From positions 803,410 through 867,409 of the forward strand of contig NW_022985449.1 of assembly GCF_010093595.1 (NCBI RefSeq): a stretch of DNA of 64,000 nucleotides, given 5' to 3'. How positions within the stretch are numbered: position 1 is the first letter of the stretch; every line of letters begins with the position of its first letter. Positions 35,232-46,341 of this stretch are shown here, piece after piece. The DNA is from Mytilinidion resinicola. Taxonomy: Eukaryota > Ascomycota > Dothideomycetes > Mytilinidiales > Mytilinidiaceae. The notes beneath the pieces were generated by a model that ran no database searches, was not told where the DNA came from, and saw only the letters and a list, made by a program, of their open reading frames with translations. The position numbers were made by a program, and so were the translations under genes.

Positions 35232-36158
35232 TTACCCCCCAACCACAAAATCCCCCACAACCGCCCGATGGTCACTCACAAACACCCCATCCTCAAACCG
35301 ACTCTCCAACCCCGCTAACCCCCTAACCCGCCACCCCTCTCTCCCCACAAACAAAAAATCAATCCGCTTCGCAGCCTCCCCCTCCTCCTCGGGGACAAAC
35401 CCCGTAAACGTATTCCCATGCCCATACACCCTGCCCCCCGCCAGTCCCAGCGCGTCCTGAACGGGCGAAGCAGCACCGTTCAGCACCTCATACGCCTCCT
35501 GCGCCGGCTCGCTGTTGAGATCGCCGGCCAGGAACACGGGCAGCGTGGTGCCCGCGGAAAAGGCCGGAGAAGAAAAAGAAGGCCCGGCCAGGCGCTCAAT
35601 CTCCGCAACGATCATCTCCGCGCCGCGCAATCTGGACACAGAGCCTTGGTCGTCCAGATGCGTGTTCAGCGCCACAACTTGCTGTTTGCTCGCGCGGTGC
35701 TTGAAGACACCGATGGTCAGGAGCCGGATGCTGGCGGCGTCCCACCCCTTCGAGGGCACGTCGGGCGTCGGCGAGAGCCAGACGGTGCGGAAGTGGAGCA
35801 AAGACCAGACGGCGGGGCGGTAGAGGACCGGGCTGTACTCGCCAGCCTGATGGCCGTCGTCGCGGGCGACGCCGATGTAGGACCATTCCTGGGGTGCTTC
35901 GGGATTGGGGTTGGGGTTGGGGTTGGGGTTAGAGGTGTTGTTGGCGTTAAGGTTTGTTAGGATATCGAGGAGTTGGGGGTGGAGGACTTCCTGCAGGCAG
36001 ATGAAGGCTTCGGGGTTGTAGAGGGTGGTGTAGCGGAGTTCGTTGAGGAGGCGTGGTAGGCGGATGGGCCAGAGTTCTTCACCTGGGAAGGGGGAGGTGG
36101 TGGCGTAGCGGATGTTGTGCGTGAGGATGCGGATGGGGAGGTTGGGGGAGCTTTTCAT
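35232..36158 (-). CDS. Endonuclease/exonuclease/phosphatase-family enzyme
   Basis: A single exon of 308 aa. The EEP (DNase I-like) catalytic set is complete and in order: RILTHNIRYAT, FICLQEV (metal-binding Glu), EYSPVLYRPAVW, NTHLDDQGS, FLAGDLNSEP (Asp and Asn), RIDFLFV and VSDHRAVVGDF (catalytic His). There is no signal peptide or CCR4-type repeat. Substrates in this superfamily range from nucleic acids to phosphoinositides and sphingomyelin; a small metal-dependent phosphodiesterase is as far as the sequence allows. An NP dipeptide run between residues 77 and 87 comes from a TTGGGG-type hexanucleotide on the plus strand and sits in a loop position. The 161-bp array ends exactly at its stop codon. 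Confidence 0.88.
   Translation of the reverse strand: MKSSPNLPIRILTHNIRYATTSPFPGEELWPIRLPRLLNELRYTTLYNPEAFICLQEVLHPQLLDILTNLNANNTSNPNPNPNPNPEAPQEWSYIGVARDDGHQAGEYSPVLYRPAVWSLLHFRTVWLSPTPDVPSKGWDAASIRLLTIGVFKHRASKQQVVALNTHLDDQGSVSRLRGAEMIVAEIERLAGPSFSSPAFSAGTTLPVFLAGDLNSEPAQEAYEVLNGAASPVQDALGLAGGRVYGHGNTFTGFVPEEEGEAAKRIDFLFVGREGWRVRGLAGLESRFEDGVFVSDHRAVVGDFVVGG
35905..35930 (+). repeat. TTGGGG hexanucleotide run inside a coding region
   Basis: Four perfect TTGGGG units followed by TTAG, read on the opposite strand as Asn-Pro dipeptides. The unit resembles a telomeric repeat (TTAGGG family) but is internal and in frame. Confidence 0.85.
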
Positions 36159-36757
36159 GTTTGGGGATATGTTTGTGGATTGGGTTTGAACTGAGGGGAT
36201 GTTTGGAGAGGGTTCTTTGAGATGGTTGAGAGAAGTAAGAATTTGGGATATAATCTTGTGATAAAGGGAGTGGTTGCTGAAAGCGTTTTGACGTCAACTC
36301 ACCTGCAAGACTGTATATAACGGCGTGATGACTTCACAGGTGTCCTTAGAAGGCGGGGTATGTGGGTCGTTCAATAGCCGGAAAAACGGCGACAGGAGAC
36401 AGGTGTCCGCAGGAATATAAACAATGTCAATTGATGAAGAAGCTGGGCGTCAAGCCGTCTACGACTTGAACCAATTGCACTGTCCCCAAGCAACAACCTT
36501 TCCACTCCAACTGGCTTGAAATCAACGCCTGTCAGTAGCTAGCTCAAAGCTCACGAGGTCAAGATTGAACCTCGCATCTGAGCAACGCACCAAACACGAA
36601 AAACTCCGTTTTACAGCCATTGTGCCAACCTTCGCTTGTCGAAGGAGCCGGTTGTGAGATATGTATACAGTGCCCCAAACCCATTTCAAAAGCTATCCAT
36701 AATATTCGTCCATTGAACCAACTCCTAACCATCTCCTCCTCATTCTTAGCGCAGTCC
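36159..36757. other. Intergenic, upstream of the EEP gene
   Basis: About 600 bp upstream of the EEP ATG and downstream of the SNF5 stop, both on the minus strand. No coding frame supported. Confidence 0.55.
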
Positions 36758-39349
36758 CTATCCCTGCGATGCGCTTCGCTTTCCTGTCCGTTTCTCGATC
36801 GCTATTTTGTGCTGTTTATTTCGTAGATGAACTTCGAAGTTTTCCACGGTCATTCCTGGACCAGCGGTATATAGCTTTCCAGGGCAATCGTTACAACGAA
36901 TCCTTGGGCAGTACTGGGCTTTGACGTGGGATGGTAGTGGAGCTCCAAGCGGAAGGTTGTCAACTTTGAAGGGTGAACCGCTGTCCTGATTGACGATAAT
37001 GTACCGCATGACTGGCTCGAAGTCATCAATTGGATAGTTATTACGCAGCTTCTGTAAAGCATTGCTCAACCATTCCGGAGGAGGAGGCTAGAAATCACAA
37101 ATCAGCACGCGCAATATGATGTCCAGACGAGGTCTAGTCTTCTTGAGAGATACTCCGCTCCTCTTTGACATTGAAAGGAATGGAGGAGTACTCACCATGG
37201 GTGCACCGGCCGGCAGGGGATATGGTGCATCGGTTCGGCCGCCAGGGAGGTAATTCCATTGTGTGTTGCTACCGGCCGGTGTTGGGGTTGAAGACTTGCT
37301 AGGAGAAGCCTCAACATTCGAAGCTGCGGTGGGAGTGGAGCGTTGTGGGAGTGCGGGCGATGGAGGTGGTGGCATAGAGGTTACTGTGGGAGTACTACGC
37401 TGTGGCGTTGCGGTCTGTGATGCCATTAGAGGCGTCGATAGGTTTCGCTGCGACGAGTACTCGCCGCTTTGCTTTGCCTTTTGGCTCTGCAACCATTGTT
37501 GGAACTTCTTGGGAGCAATCCGAAGTTTCACTATAAGAGCAGTGGGATCAGCAACGCTCTCCTCTCTCGTTTCATAGACCCCGAATCGTCGGGCAGAAGT
37601 TCTTGTCTCATGATGGTGTTGCAAAGACGCAATCTCTGGAGTTGCCGACCTGCCCAGGTTCGCCCGCATGGCAGCTTGAGCTGCAGTCGCTGCGCCTCGT
37701 ATCCCTCTAGTCCGCGCAGTGCCACCCATAATTTGGGAGGGCGCAGGGGACTCAGGCGCCGAATCTTCACTATCGGACTCGTCGGAATCGTCCCCGCCAT
37801 CAGTTCGTCCTGTAGCACGGCCGCGGCGGCCAGATGCAGATCTAGATAGCTTGAAGACACGACTGGTCTCAACCGACTCTGCAGCTCCTGGTATGACGGA
37901 CGACACAACCAGTGTACGAACTGTTCGTTGGCGATCCTTGAGGTCCGGTAATGCTGGTCCTCCGCGACGGTTCACCGACCTCTTCTGTCGCCGCTGCTCT
38001 CTCAAAATTGACAGTTCCGCCCGTTCTAATTCTGCTTCATTCAATTCGTAGAGATAGGGCGTGTAATCTTTGGCGGATTGCATTGGCCGGAAAACAGACG
38101 GAAGAGGAGAAGGCAAGAAGCCCTCTCGTACGTCTGCGTCTTCAATTGGACGTCCATCAAATGGATGCCCGGTGATGTAGAGACTTTTCGTAAACATTTG
38201 CGTCTGTTCTCGGATCGAGTGTGCTATTGCTGTTGTGAACTCTCCTGATAGTGAAAGGTCGCGAGCCATTTGTCTGGCAAACTCTTCCGGCGAGTTCAAT
38301 GGGTTGTTAATCTCCCATTCAAACTGATCCATGAGCGTATGCTGGCCAATGGTAATATTAAGCTTGATCAATATCCGCATTTCGTCATTCTTGTATGCCA
38401 TGTAGGGTTGGTGTGGATCGAGTGGTTCGTCCTCAATGAAGGCATGTGGGTAGAAGTCTTGTATCTGCTCTGCCATTTCGCGATTTATCTGCTGCGTCAA
38501 AAGACTCCTGGTTTCTGGGGGTAGTCTAAAGTCCTCCACGAGGTTTTCGGCGAAGACCTCAGGAGGGATAACGCGGTCATGCAGATTCCAGGTAAAAGTG
38601 TCTCTCAGTTTTATCTTATCGAATTCGATGTCCAGTCGGACGGGCACGAGTTCCTCTAGTTGATCGGCTTGTGTCGCGCCCTCCTTCCTGGATATGTGTA
38701 GTGTTTTTGATCTTCTGTTGCCCGGCCTTTTCCTCGTCGCCGGGTATTCCAGCCGTGATGGCTTCGCCTCTGTGATACCGTTGCCGTATCCCATGTAGCC
38801 ATATCCGTAAATCGATCCAGGATCGCGCGATCGTATTTGCAGGAGACCTTTGTAGTATTCGGTCTCCTGCAGCTTCTCTTCGAAAAGAGCTTTGTTCCGC
38901 GCGGATTGTTCGTTCATAGCGACGGAATGGAGCAAATCACGAGTCATGTAATCGTTCAAGAGAAACTCGGGGATTCCTGGTTGTGAAGACGTCTGAGCAG
39001 CGGGCTGAGATGGTAATCGCGAGCCCGACCGCGACCGTTTTCGACTCGGGGAGGTGGTGCCATTGACAGTCCCAGTGGTGGCAGGCGACGTATCGTCGTG
39101 GGATGGAGATGCTGCCCGGGCTGAGTCGGACTCGATGTTTACCCCCGACGCAGCCATCACGGCCTTGGCTTTCTCCTTCCCCTCTCGTATCACGTCGTGT
39201 CCGTCCGCTGTCGCGTCGTTATTGGATGGGCCTTGTGGCTGTTGCATTGCACTGTCGCTGGTGCCATTATGGCTTGCGGACGCGCCCGCTGGCGACGATA
39301 CATTGTGCGCGGAGTCTGAGAGGGCCGAGGAAGAGGAGGGAGATGGCAT
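36758..39349 (-). CDS. SNF5: SNF5/INI1 subunit of SWI/SNF chromatin remodeller
   Basis: Exons (minus) 39349-37196 and 37087-36758 give 827 aa. A Ser/Ala-rich tail is followed at about residues 235-400 by the two SNF5 repeats ([20 protein letters not shown], then [20 protein letters not shown]), each continuing into a PEEFA-type helix. The intron join gives [17 protein letters not shown]. The last exon adds a C-terminal segment with [14 protein letters not shown] and a later H-x-N-x-x-H (VHLRNKQHK), a zinc-finger-like module seen in filamentous fungal SNF5 proteins. It should be a core nuclear subunit of SWI/SNF; the RSC paralogue Sfh1 is the alternative, but the long tails favour Snf5. The middle (residues 500-600) is acidic and Ser-rich. 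Confidence 0.92.
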
Positions 39350-40734
39350 TATGGAATCGGGAGAGATTACAGGCGCGCCCTGAGCGAAGGTCTGCCGAGA
39401 CAGGGCGGATACATGAATAGTCTAGAGAGGTGGGTCAGTGTCAGTCAGGGCCAGGCGCAAAGGAGCGGTCGCGTCGCCATTGCGACGACAACAACAAGCA
39501 GCGCAGGGCAGCGGGCTTCACAGGCGCCATCGTCGCCGCAGCCCGGCCAGCTGCGATGAAGTTCGACACGGTGCGATGGGCACACGGCGGGACACACGTA
39601 CCGGTTGATGAGAGTGCGCGTCGACAATTCCCGGCGCTCCTGGTTCGCTGAGGGAAGACTTGCCGATCACGGGGCAGCAGCGCGCAGGACTCGGGCGGGC
39701 ACAAGGGCGGAGAGGGACCGGAATGAAGGCTGCTTTGTCCTCCCCTGGGTGGTTTAGGCGCGGCAAAGGATAAGCTCGGAATGCCAATTCGTGGAGGCGT
39801 GCGTGTTACGGGCAGCCGATGAGGATGGGAGCAAGGCGCTTGTCCGCCGCCTTTGCCGACCTGACGTGGCTTAGACCGCCCCTGCAGCGACGACGGCAAC
39901 GACACAGCGGGTTGGCCAGCGAGTCGCGGCGCAGTGTTTCAGCTGGGGACCACGGCTGTTATTGGGCTGAGGCTATATTGAAGCCTGAGGAGCATTGCAG
40001 CGAGAGGATGGATCAAGCTGCGTTTCAAGCTGCATCACGTGATGGATAAGTCAGCACGATCCGTTGAGGACTAGACATCGACGCTAGCAGAGAGAGAAGA
40101 GTTGTTCATAGTGTTTTCAGCATTCTCGATAAGAAAGAAATTCGGCATTTTGCACAACCGGTAAACTCGCGACGCTACCCCAGGCAGCATCAGCAGCGTG
40201 TACGCAGATTAGGAGCGTGTCCACTACACCCGATTTTTATTAGTACGCTGGAGCGCCCCAAATAGTGGCAGCAAAGTGTACGGATTTCTATATCAAGGCA
40301 CTGTGGCAGAGGTATTGGCATCAAGGAGAGAGGCGCGAACAACATAGCATAGGTATCGGCAGCAAGGCGACAGACATGAGTGGTGTAGCAATTGCAGCCC
40401 AGTTCTCCATTTTATCCCTAGCCTGAGGAAAACCGCTCACAAAGACCGAGCAAACGAGGAGTGGTGCTAATACAGTGCTTGAAAACCCTGCGGACGCCAT
40501 ACGCAAACACCCCCAAGGCACTGCTGCACTCTGATGAAAACCGAAAGTTCGAATCGCGAATACCGAGCCCAATATCCCAGTGACCTGTTTATGTCCCTGA
40601 TCTCCCAAATAGCTTTGCAGCATCCCTAGGAATTGCGCGTCCTTCCACAAGACCTTTGCTACATTATAGCTTCAGCGGGCACACCGTTAAGGCGACTACT
40701 CTAGACGAATTAGTCGAAACGTCTCAGCTAACTT
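39350..40734. promoter_or_regulatory. SNF5 upstream region
   Basis: 1.4 kb between SNF5 and the 3' end of VPS74. The first 500 bp are GC-rich and hold spurious frames on both strands; 40321-40650 minus is a hydrophobic frame without an ATG start. A perfect 10-bp palindrome ATCACGTGAT lies at 40034-40043. No gene seen. Confidence 0.45.
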
Positions 40735-41964
40735 TCAGAGCAAAGAGTCAAGCCTTGTAAACACGCTCAAGCACGCAGCCACGACCTAGCAACTATGTCA
40801 GCATCGAGCACGCGGTATTAGGGGGAATTCCACTCACCTCAAGCTGCAGCTCCTTGTCCTTGCCAGCGTTGATTTCGTCAGTGATGACCTGGCCCAAGTT
40901 TGCACCCACTCCCGCAGACCCTCCAGCTCGCTTGCCAAAGGGCCATTGGGAGTATTCGGCGAGAAGTTCGTCAACCTGGGCAAAGGCTCGTTCTCGTGCC
41001 TCGTGTCCAAGTGTTGAGAGCGCGTTTTCGAGGACATTCGCCGCGTACGCCGCGCAGACCATAGCAATCGTTCGCAAGTATCGGAACTCCATTTCTTCAG
41101 GGAGGAACTGGCTCGCCGGGAGCACGACAGTCCGACTTGTGAGGACGTTCCTCACCCTGCGTCTTATCTCGTCCTTCGCTCCACCGTCTGCCACAGGATG
41201 TGTTGCCATGTCGAATAAGAGGAAGTTCTTCTTCTCGGTGCGGAGGATGCCCTTGTCCACGAGGCCTTTAGCGAGTCGTTCGCGGACTTGCTTTAGTTGA
41301 TAGCCAATCTTCATCAGATTCCAGGTCTCGCCTATAAAGAGGAATAATTAGCTCATGATGTAAAATGAACAGCATGCACCTCCAATCCTTACCGCTCATA
41401 AGATCAATCCACGAGTTGACGCTCATCTTCTCGCTCGACTTCATCATTTTGAGTGCTTCGTCAAGCAGAACCTCGCCAGTCAGAGTATCATCAACGACCT
41501 CAATGACCCGGTCTGCCAGGGGAAAGCGCCGCCGCGATGAATCCTTTTGCATGCTCACACGCCCCCTGAACGCCAGTTCGATGACGATACATCCTCGCAG
41601 CGCATACGATATATTGTCGTTCCAAAAGGAGAGATAGCCCTGTTCACAAGATATCAGACTAGTCCAGTTCCCCAAGAATAGCATAACCACTGACCTGCTT
41701 GTCTTTCAAGCCCATCAGAAGCACCTCCTCCATCAAGGTCAACTTCGGCTGCTTGTTCCTCTCGGCGCTCTCGCTGATATCCCGCGGGTCGAACGCAATC
41801 TTGTGTCCATTCTCAGAGTTCTCATACGACGTCTCCGGCGCTCGATCTTCGTTGCGCCTAGGCACGGGCGAGCTCACTCGGCTGGCATCTTCACTGTCGG
41901 CGCCTGCACCGCCAGCAGTGGCCCCTCCTCGCCTGCGTGTGAGACCAGAAGTTGTGGAAGCCAT
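40735..41964 (-). CDS. VPS74: Golgi phosphoprotein 3 homologue Vps74 (PI4P effector)
   Basis: Exons (minus) 41964-41695, 41639-41393, 41331-40838 and 40785-40735 give 353 aa. After a disordered Ser/Gly N-terminus with GLTRRRG, the GPP34 domain runs to the end: KLTLMEEVLLMGLKDKQ, GYLSFWNDNISYALRGC, SWIDLMSGETWNLMKIG, QVRERLAKGLVDKGILRTE. The final 51-nt exon restores the family C-terminus VVAACLSVFTRLDSLL. Vps74/GOLPH3 binds phosphatidylinositol 4-phosphate on the Golgi and retains glycosyltransferases by linking them to COPI; the N-terminal Arg cluster is the COPI-binding part. All joins are frame-correct, so the model is complete. Confidence 0.95.
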
Positions 41965-42596
41965 CTGCGGGGGTGTTGTGAAGGTTGATCAAGGGCTGGT
42001 GGGTGGAGGGCTCAAGGCTCGGTGTGAGCGCAGGGGTGGGCCGCGCAGTCTAAGTTGGCATGCGGGACGCAGCGGTGGGTATACGAGGTGTCAAATCGTC
42101 GCTGAGAACCGGGTGTGTTTCTTTAAGGCGGAGCCCAGTAGTGATTGTGTGCGGTGTTGAAGGATATCAGCTCGGTGTTCCGCTCTCGATGTTGCGGTGG
42201 TGAAGCCAGATAGGTAGGTTAACGAAAGCCCTCGCCAAGGCTTTTTTTTTGGAGCGAAGAAGGCACACCAATTGTTCGATTCCAGTATTCCCTTTGGAAA
42301 GTGGATAATTACGGTATAGCGTAGACGGAGGTGGCCTAGCAAGATCACTCAGTCTTCAGGTTTGCCTATATGCGATATCTCAAAATGTATCAAAAGACTT
42401 CATATGATGGCAGACTGTATGAGTGAACAAGAGTTTTATGCGATAGTACACGCGTGCAAAGTCCTATGGCCAAGACTCGCACGTAGAGAATATATAACAG
42501 AGTTCGGGGCTATCTACGCAGATCCATGGATGCGCCCGAAAAGCCAGTATCCCAACCCATCCTCCCCAAGCAACGGTCCCAGTACCGGCGAGCAGT
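41965..42596. other. Intergenic, VPS74 upstream and ACP 3' flank
   Basis: 632 bp. A plus-strand frame at 42362-42619 has an ATG but no domain and runs into the ACP terminal exon on the other strand. No gene seen. Confidence 0.5.
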
Positions 42597-43284
42597 TTAG
42601 TGCGCTGTTGGTGCATTAGTATAATTCCAAGAAGCTCACACGCGTAGACTTACCATCAGGCTGGCTCAGAATGTATGACACTGCCTTGTCAACTAGCAGT
42701 TCGTTAGTATCATGCCCGTAGATAGAGGTGATATCCCACGTACTGCTGTGAATAGCATCCGCCTCCTTATCTGGGATCTCAATGCTGAACTCCTGCTTAG
42801 GTATTAGCCGACTGACCAAAAGCATCTACAGCGGGGATGACTGACCTCCTCAATCGCCATAACCACCTCCACGGTATCGAGACTGTCAAGGCCGAGGTCG
42901 TTTGAGAAGTGCGAAGATGGGGACAACTATATCCAATGAGTCTTCTCTCATACCTTAGAGATTCTACGGGTTCGATTTACCTTCGAGGCGTCGCTGACCT
43001 GCATCCCCAATATTAGCCACTACATCCGCGAGGTCCCATTGCATTACCCCCGTACGCACCTTGTCGAAGTTCTTCAACAGATCCAATATCCTGCCTTCGA
43101 CCTCATCCTTGGACAGTCCTGTTGGCGCCGAGTAGCATCGTACCGATTGGAAGCTGATAGCCGGAGTTATTTGCTTTGACTGGAAGAGAGAGCTTCGCGC
43201 GGCCGGTCGGGCAATTGGCGTCTGGAAACGGGGGGCAGCCCGGGAAGCAGCTCGTGCTGTCCTGAGGATGGCAGTTCGGAACAT
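42597..43284 (-). CDS. ACP1: Mitochondrial acyl carrier protein (complex I subunit)
   Basis: Six exons (minus): 43284-43060, 42998-42981, 42926-42846, 42792-42744, 42692-42654 and 42604-42597, total 139 aa. The first exon encodes an Arg/Ala-rich presequence (MFRTAILRTARAASRA) and the start of helix 1 (LLKNFDK). The 18-nt second exon encodes VSDASK. The third holds the phosphopantetheine site DLGLDSLDTVEVVMA (Ser in DSL). Later exons give FSIEIPDKEADAIHS and IDKAVSYILSQPDAH; the last two residues and stop come from an 8-nt terminal coding exon. The protein carries acyl chains for lipoate synthesis and is a structural LYR-bound subunit of complex I (NDUFAB1). It lies head to head with NDUFS8. 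Confidence 0.95.
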
Positions 43285-43668
43285 GGTGCGTGATGTAGGC
43301 GGAGTGTTGGCGGTGATGGGGTGATGGAGCGTAGTTGGAGATGTAGCACTGAAGAAAGCGGAATGATGCAGTAGATATTTGGATCACGTGATGCTAAATC
43401 TACCTCTTCGTAAAATGCCCAACACAAATAGCATGGAGCTGATACTAAGGATCCTACTTTAGAAGGCGCGTGTTTCAATTCTCCTCGAATTTGATTCTTC
43501 TGTTATCTGCGTTGCGCGTGGCTTGCACCTCAACGCTGTGGACGAATAGAGACGCCTTGATTACTGCGGCAACTTCCTGAACTTCAGAGCTTCAACACCC
43601 GACGACAACCCATTGCCACCAACCCACCCCGAAGCCCGCACTCCACTCCCTTCGACCTTGCGCACACA
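43285..43668. promoter_or_regulatory. Bidirectional promoter, ACP1 / NDUFS8
   Basis: 384 bp separate the two divergent ATGs. A perfect palindrome ATCACGTGAT (core TCACGTGA, the site of Cbf1-type bHLH factors) lies at 43383-43392, about 100 bp from the ACP start. The rest is pyrimidine-rich toward NDUFS8. One region therefore drives two complex I subunits. Confidence 0.65.
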
Positions 43669-44471
<803 letters not shown>

Positions 44472-44707
44472 TGGGGTTTCGAGATTGTCGAAATGTAAAT
44501 ATTTCAGAGCTGGAGCGACGAGAATTGCATGGATGTAACTATAAGCGCTCCCTAGAAAGCATCCCTTTGTAACAGTTTTATATGTCTGCATGAGTGATAA
44601 TGTGAAAATCATGCTTTCATTATGGTATCATGCAATTGGGCCCAACACGCTCAATTCAATAATTGTGTTTGATGCATCATGCTTTTGCTGCCCAGTCATT
44701 TCTGCTA
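44472..44707. other. Convergent 3' flanks
   Basis: 236 bp between the NDUFS8 and RRP14 stop codons. AT-rich; no further coding sequence that could extend the RRP14 C-terminus is visible. Confidence 0.6.
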
Positions 44708-45766
44708 TCACCCAGACTTGGCCTTACTTTTGCCTTCCTTGCCTTTTTTTTTACCCACCTTGTCTTCCTTTCTCAGTTCTTTTCTTGCCGCTTTTTTGAG
44801 TTCTTCTTTTCGCCGTCTGGCATCAATGATCTTCTGCTTGTTCTGCCCTGACTTTCTTACTGTACTGTCTGCCTTCCGCTGGGCACGTAGCTCCTTGATT
44901 TGAGCCTGGAGTTTAGCCTTCATGGCATCCCGTTGCGCCTGTGTTTCTGTGGAATCCTCCACTTTATCTTCCCTGTCGTCTTCCCCTCCTGGTACTGGCG
45001 TGGATGCCGCACTTTCCTGGGAGTCCGTATGTTCGTCCTCGACTAACCCGCTGACATCAATTTGCTCAATGTCATCGCCATTGGCTGCGTCCTCGTCCGA
45101 ATTGGCCGCTTCTTCTTGCACTGCGTCGACAGGTTTCTCAGTAGCAGCCTCATCTTTCCGTGCTTTCCTCGCCTCTACTTTCTCCTTCAGCTTCGCTTGC
45201 TTCTCCTTTTTCCTCTGATCCTTCTCCCTCCTCTTCTCTGCTTTCGACTTCTTTGGTACTATCTCCTCGACGACGCCCTCTGCATCATCTTGCTCTCCCT
45301 TCGGCGTCTTGGTTTTGTCTGCTTTAGCGCCGTTTAGCTTCAACTTCTTCGCCTTTTTGCCCTTTGCTTTCAAGCCCTCCTGCGGTCGCTCTTTCCCCTC
45401 TCCTCCGATGTCCGAAGCATCCTCCGCTTCCAACTCCCGCTTCCGCTTCCGTTCGTTCTCGTCCATGACATCTTTGGCGCTCTTGTAGGAGCTTGGGTCT
45501 AGCTTCGCACGTTTGGCCTCTCGTTTCTGCTTTTTCGTCTGCTTTTTCCGTTGCCATTGATCCTGGCGGAAGTGTGAGTCTGGTGATTTTAGACAGATAC
45601 GTAAATATAGACGTACGCTTGTATCTTCGCCGTAGTAGTGCTTAGCTGGGATCAGCGACATCAAGCCCTCGAAAGCTCGGGCATGGCTTTTAAGACGTTC
45701 CTGGGCGCATTTAGTCTTTTGTCATGCAACAACGGGAAACAAACATACCTCTAAGTCGTCCGCCAT
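44708..45766 (-). CDS. RRP14: Rrp14/SURF6-family ribosome biogenesis protein, short C-terminus
   Basis: Exons (minus) 45766-45749, 45700-45617 and 45562-44708 give 318 aa. The 18-nt first exon encodes MADDLE, and splicing produces ERLKSHARAFEGLMSLIPAKHYYGEDTS then DQWQRKKQTKKQKREAKRAKLDP, the N-terminal Rrp14 motif. The middle is highly charged (Lys/Glu). The start of the SURF6 domain is present (AMKAKLQAQIKELRAQRKAD, IIDARRRKEELKKAARKEL), but the chain then ends in a Gly/Lys run (KVGKKKGKEGKSKAKSG). In most family members I recall, this domain continues for well over 100 residues. The protein is nucleolar and acts in 60S and 40S assembly. Whether the short end is natural or the result of a deletion cannot be told here. 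Confidence 0.82.
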
Positions 45767-46341
45767 TTCGGGCGTAGATGAGGTACAGGTGACTTCTGCA
45801 AGCTTGAGAATACAATTTCTTGGCTGTACAATGCACGAGCAATCGTTGGTAGTAATTGTCGCGTGTTGGATGTGAGAGCTATGCCCGCGAACTTTTTCTG
45901 TCTGCGGAAGAGAGACCGCGGGCTTGGCGCGTGTTTTGGAAGGATTACGCGAATGCGGACCCCAGACCCATTCACTCTCAGCGGTGTATCTAGGAGACTA
46001 TTTCTGTCTACATATGCTCTGGATCTTGTTTGCCACAGCTCTTCACCGCTGCGGCCGTCGTACGAGTTAAGCAGACGCGTCGACCACCTAACACTGAGGA
46101 CGGACTCCCGGCTTGCACAGCCACTGCTGCCACGTAAATCCTGAACTGGATGCCTGCTTCGAGAAAATGAGCTTAAGCTTTCGTGTATAACACGTAACAG
46201 CGCTACACAGCTAGGCCTATATTCCGGCATGTTTCATAAATCATAAACCCTCACCTGCTACTTTGTCCATCCCACCTGCATCCGAAGCGTGACCCCAGTT
46301 CCACTTGCTCGCTTTCGAGGTCCAGTCTGTCAGCAAGAACG
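45767..46341. promoter_or_regulatory. Bidirectional upstream region, RRP14 / conserved protein
   Basis: 575 bp between divergent ATGs. A minus-strand frame with ATG at 46230 crosses it into RRP14 exon 1 but has no domain and is most likely fortuitous. Confidence 0.5.

Noticed and set aside
39441..39905. 154-codon Pro-rich frame upstream of SNF5
   Set aside because: GC-rich leader DNA gives open frames on both strands here, and this one lacks an ATG.
45751..46230. 159-codon minus-strand ORF with an ATG
   Set aside because: It overlaps RRP14 exon 1 in another frame and the shared promoter; composition is not protein-like and no motif is seen.
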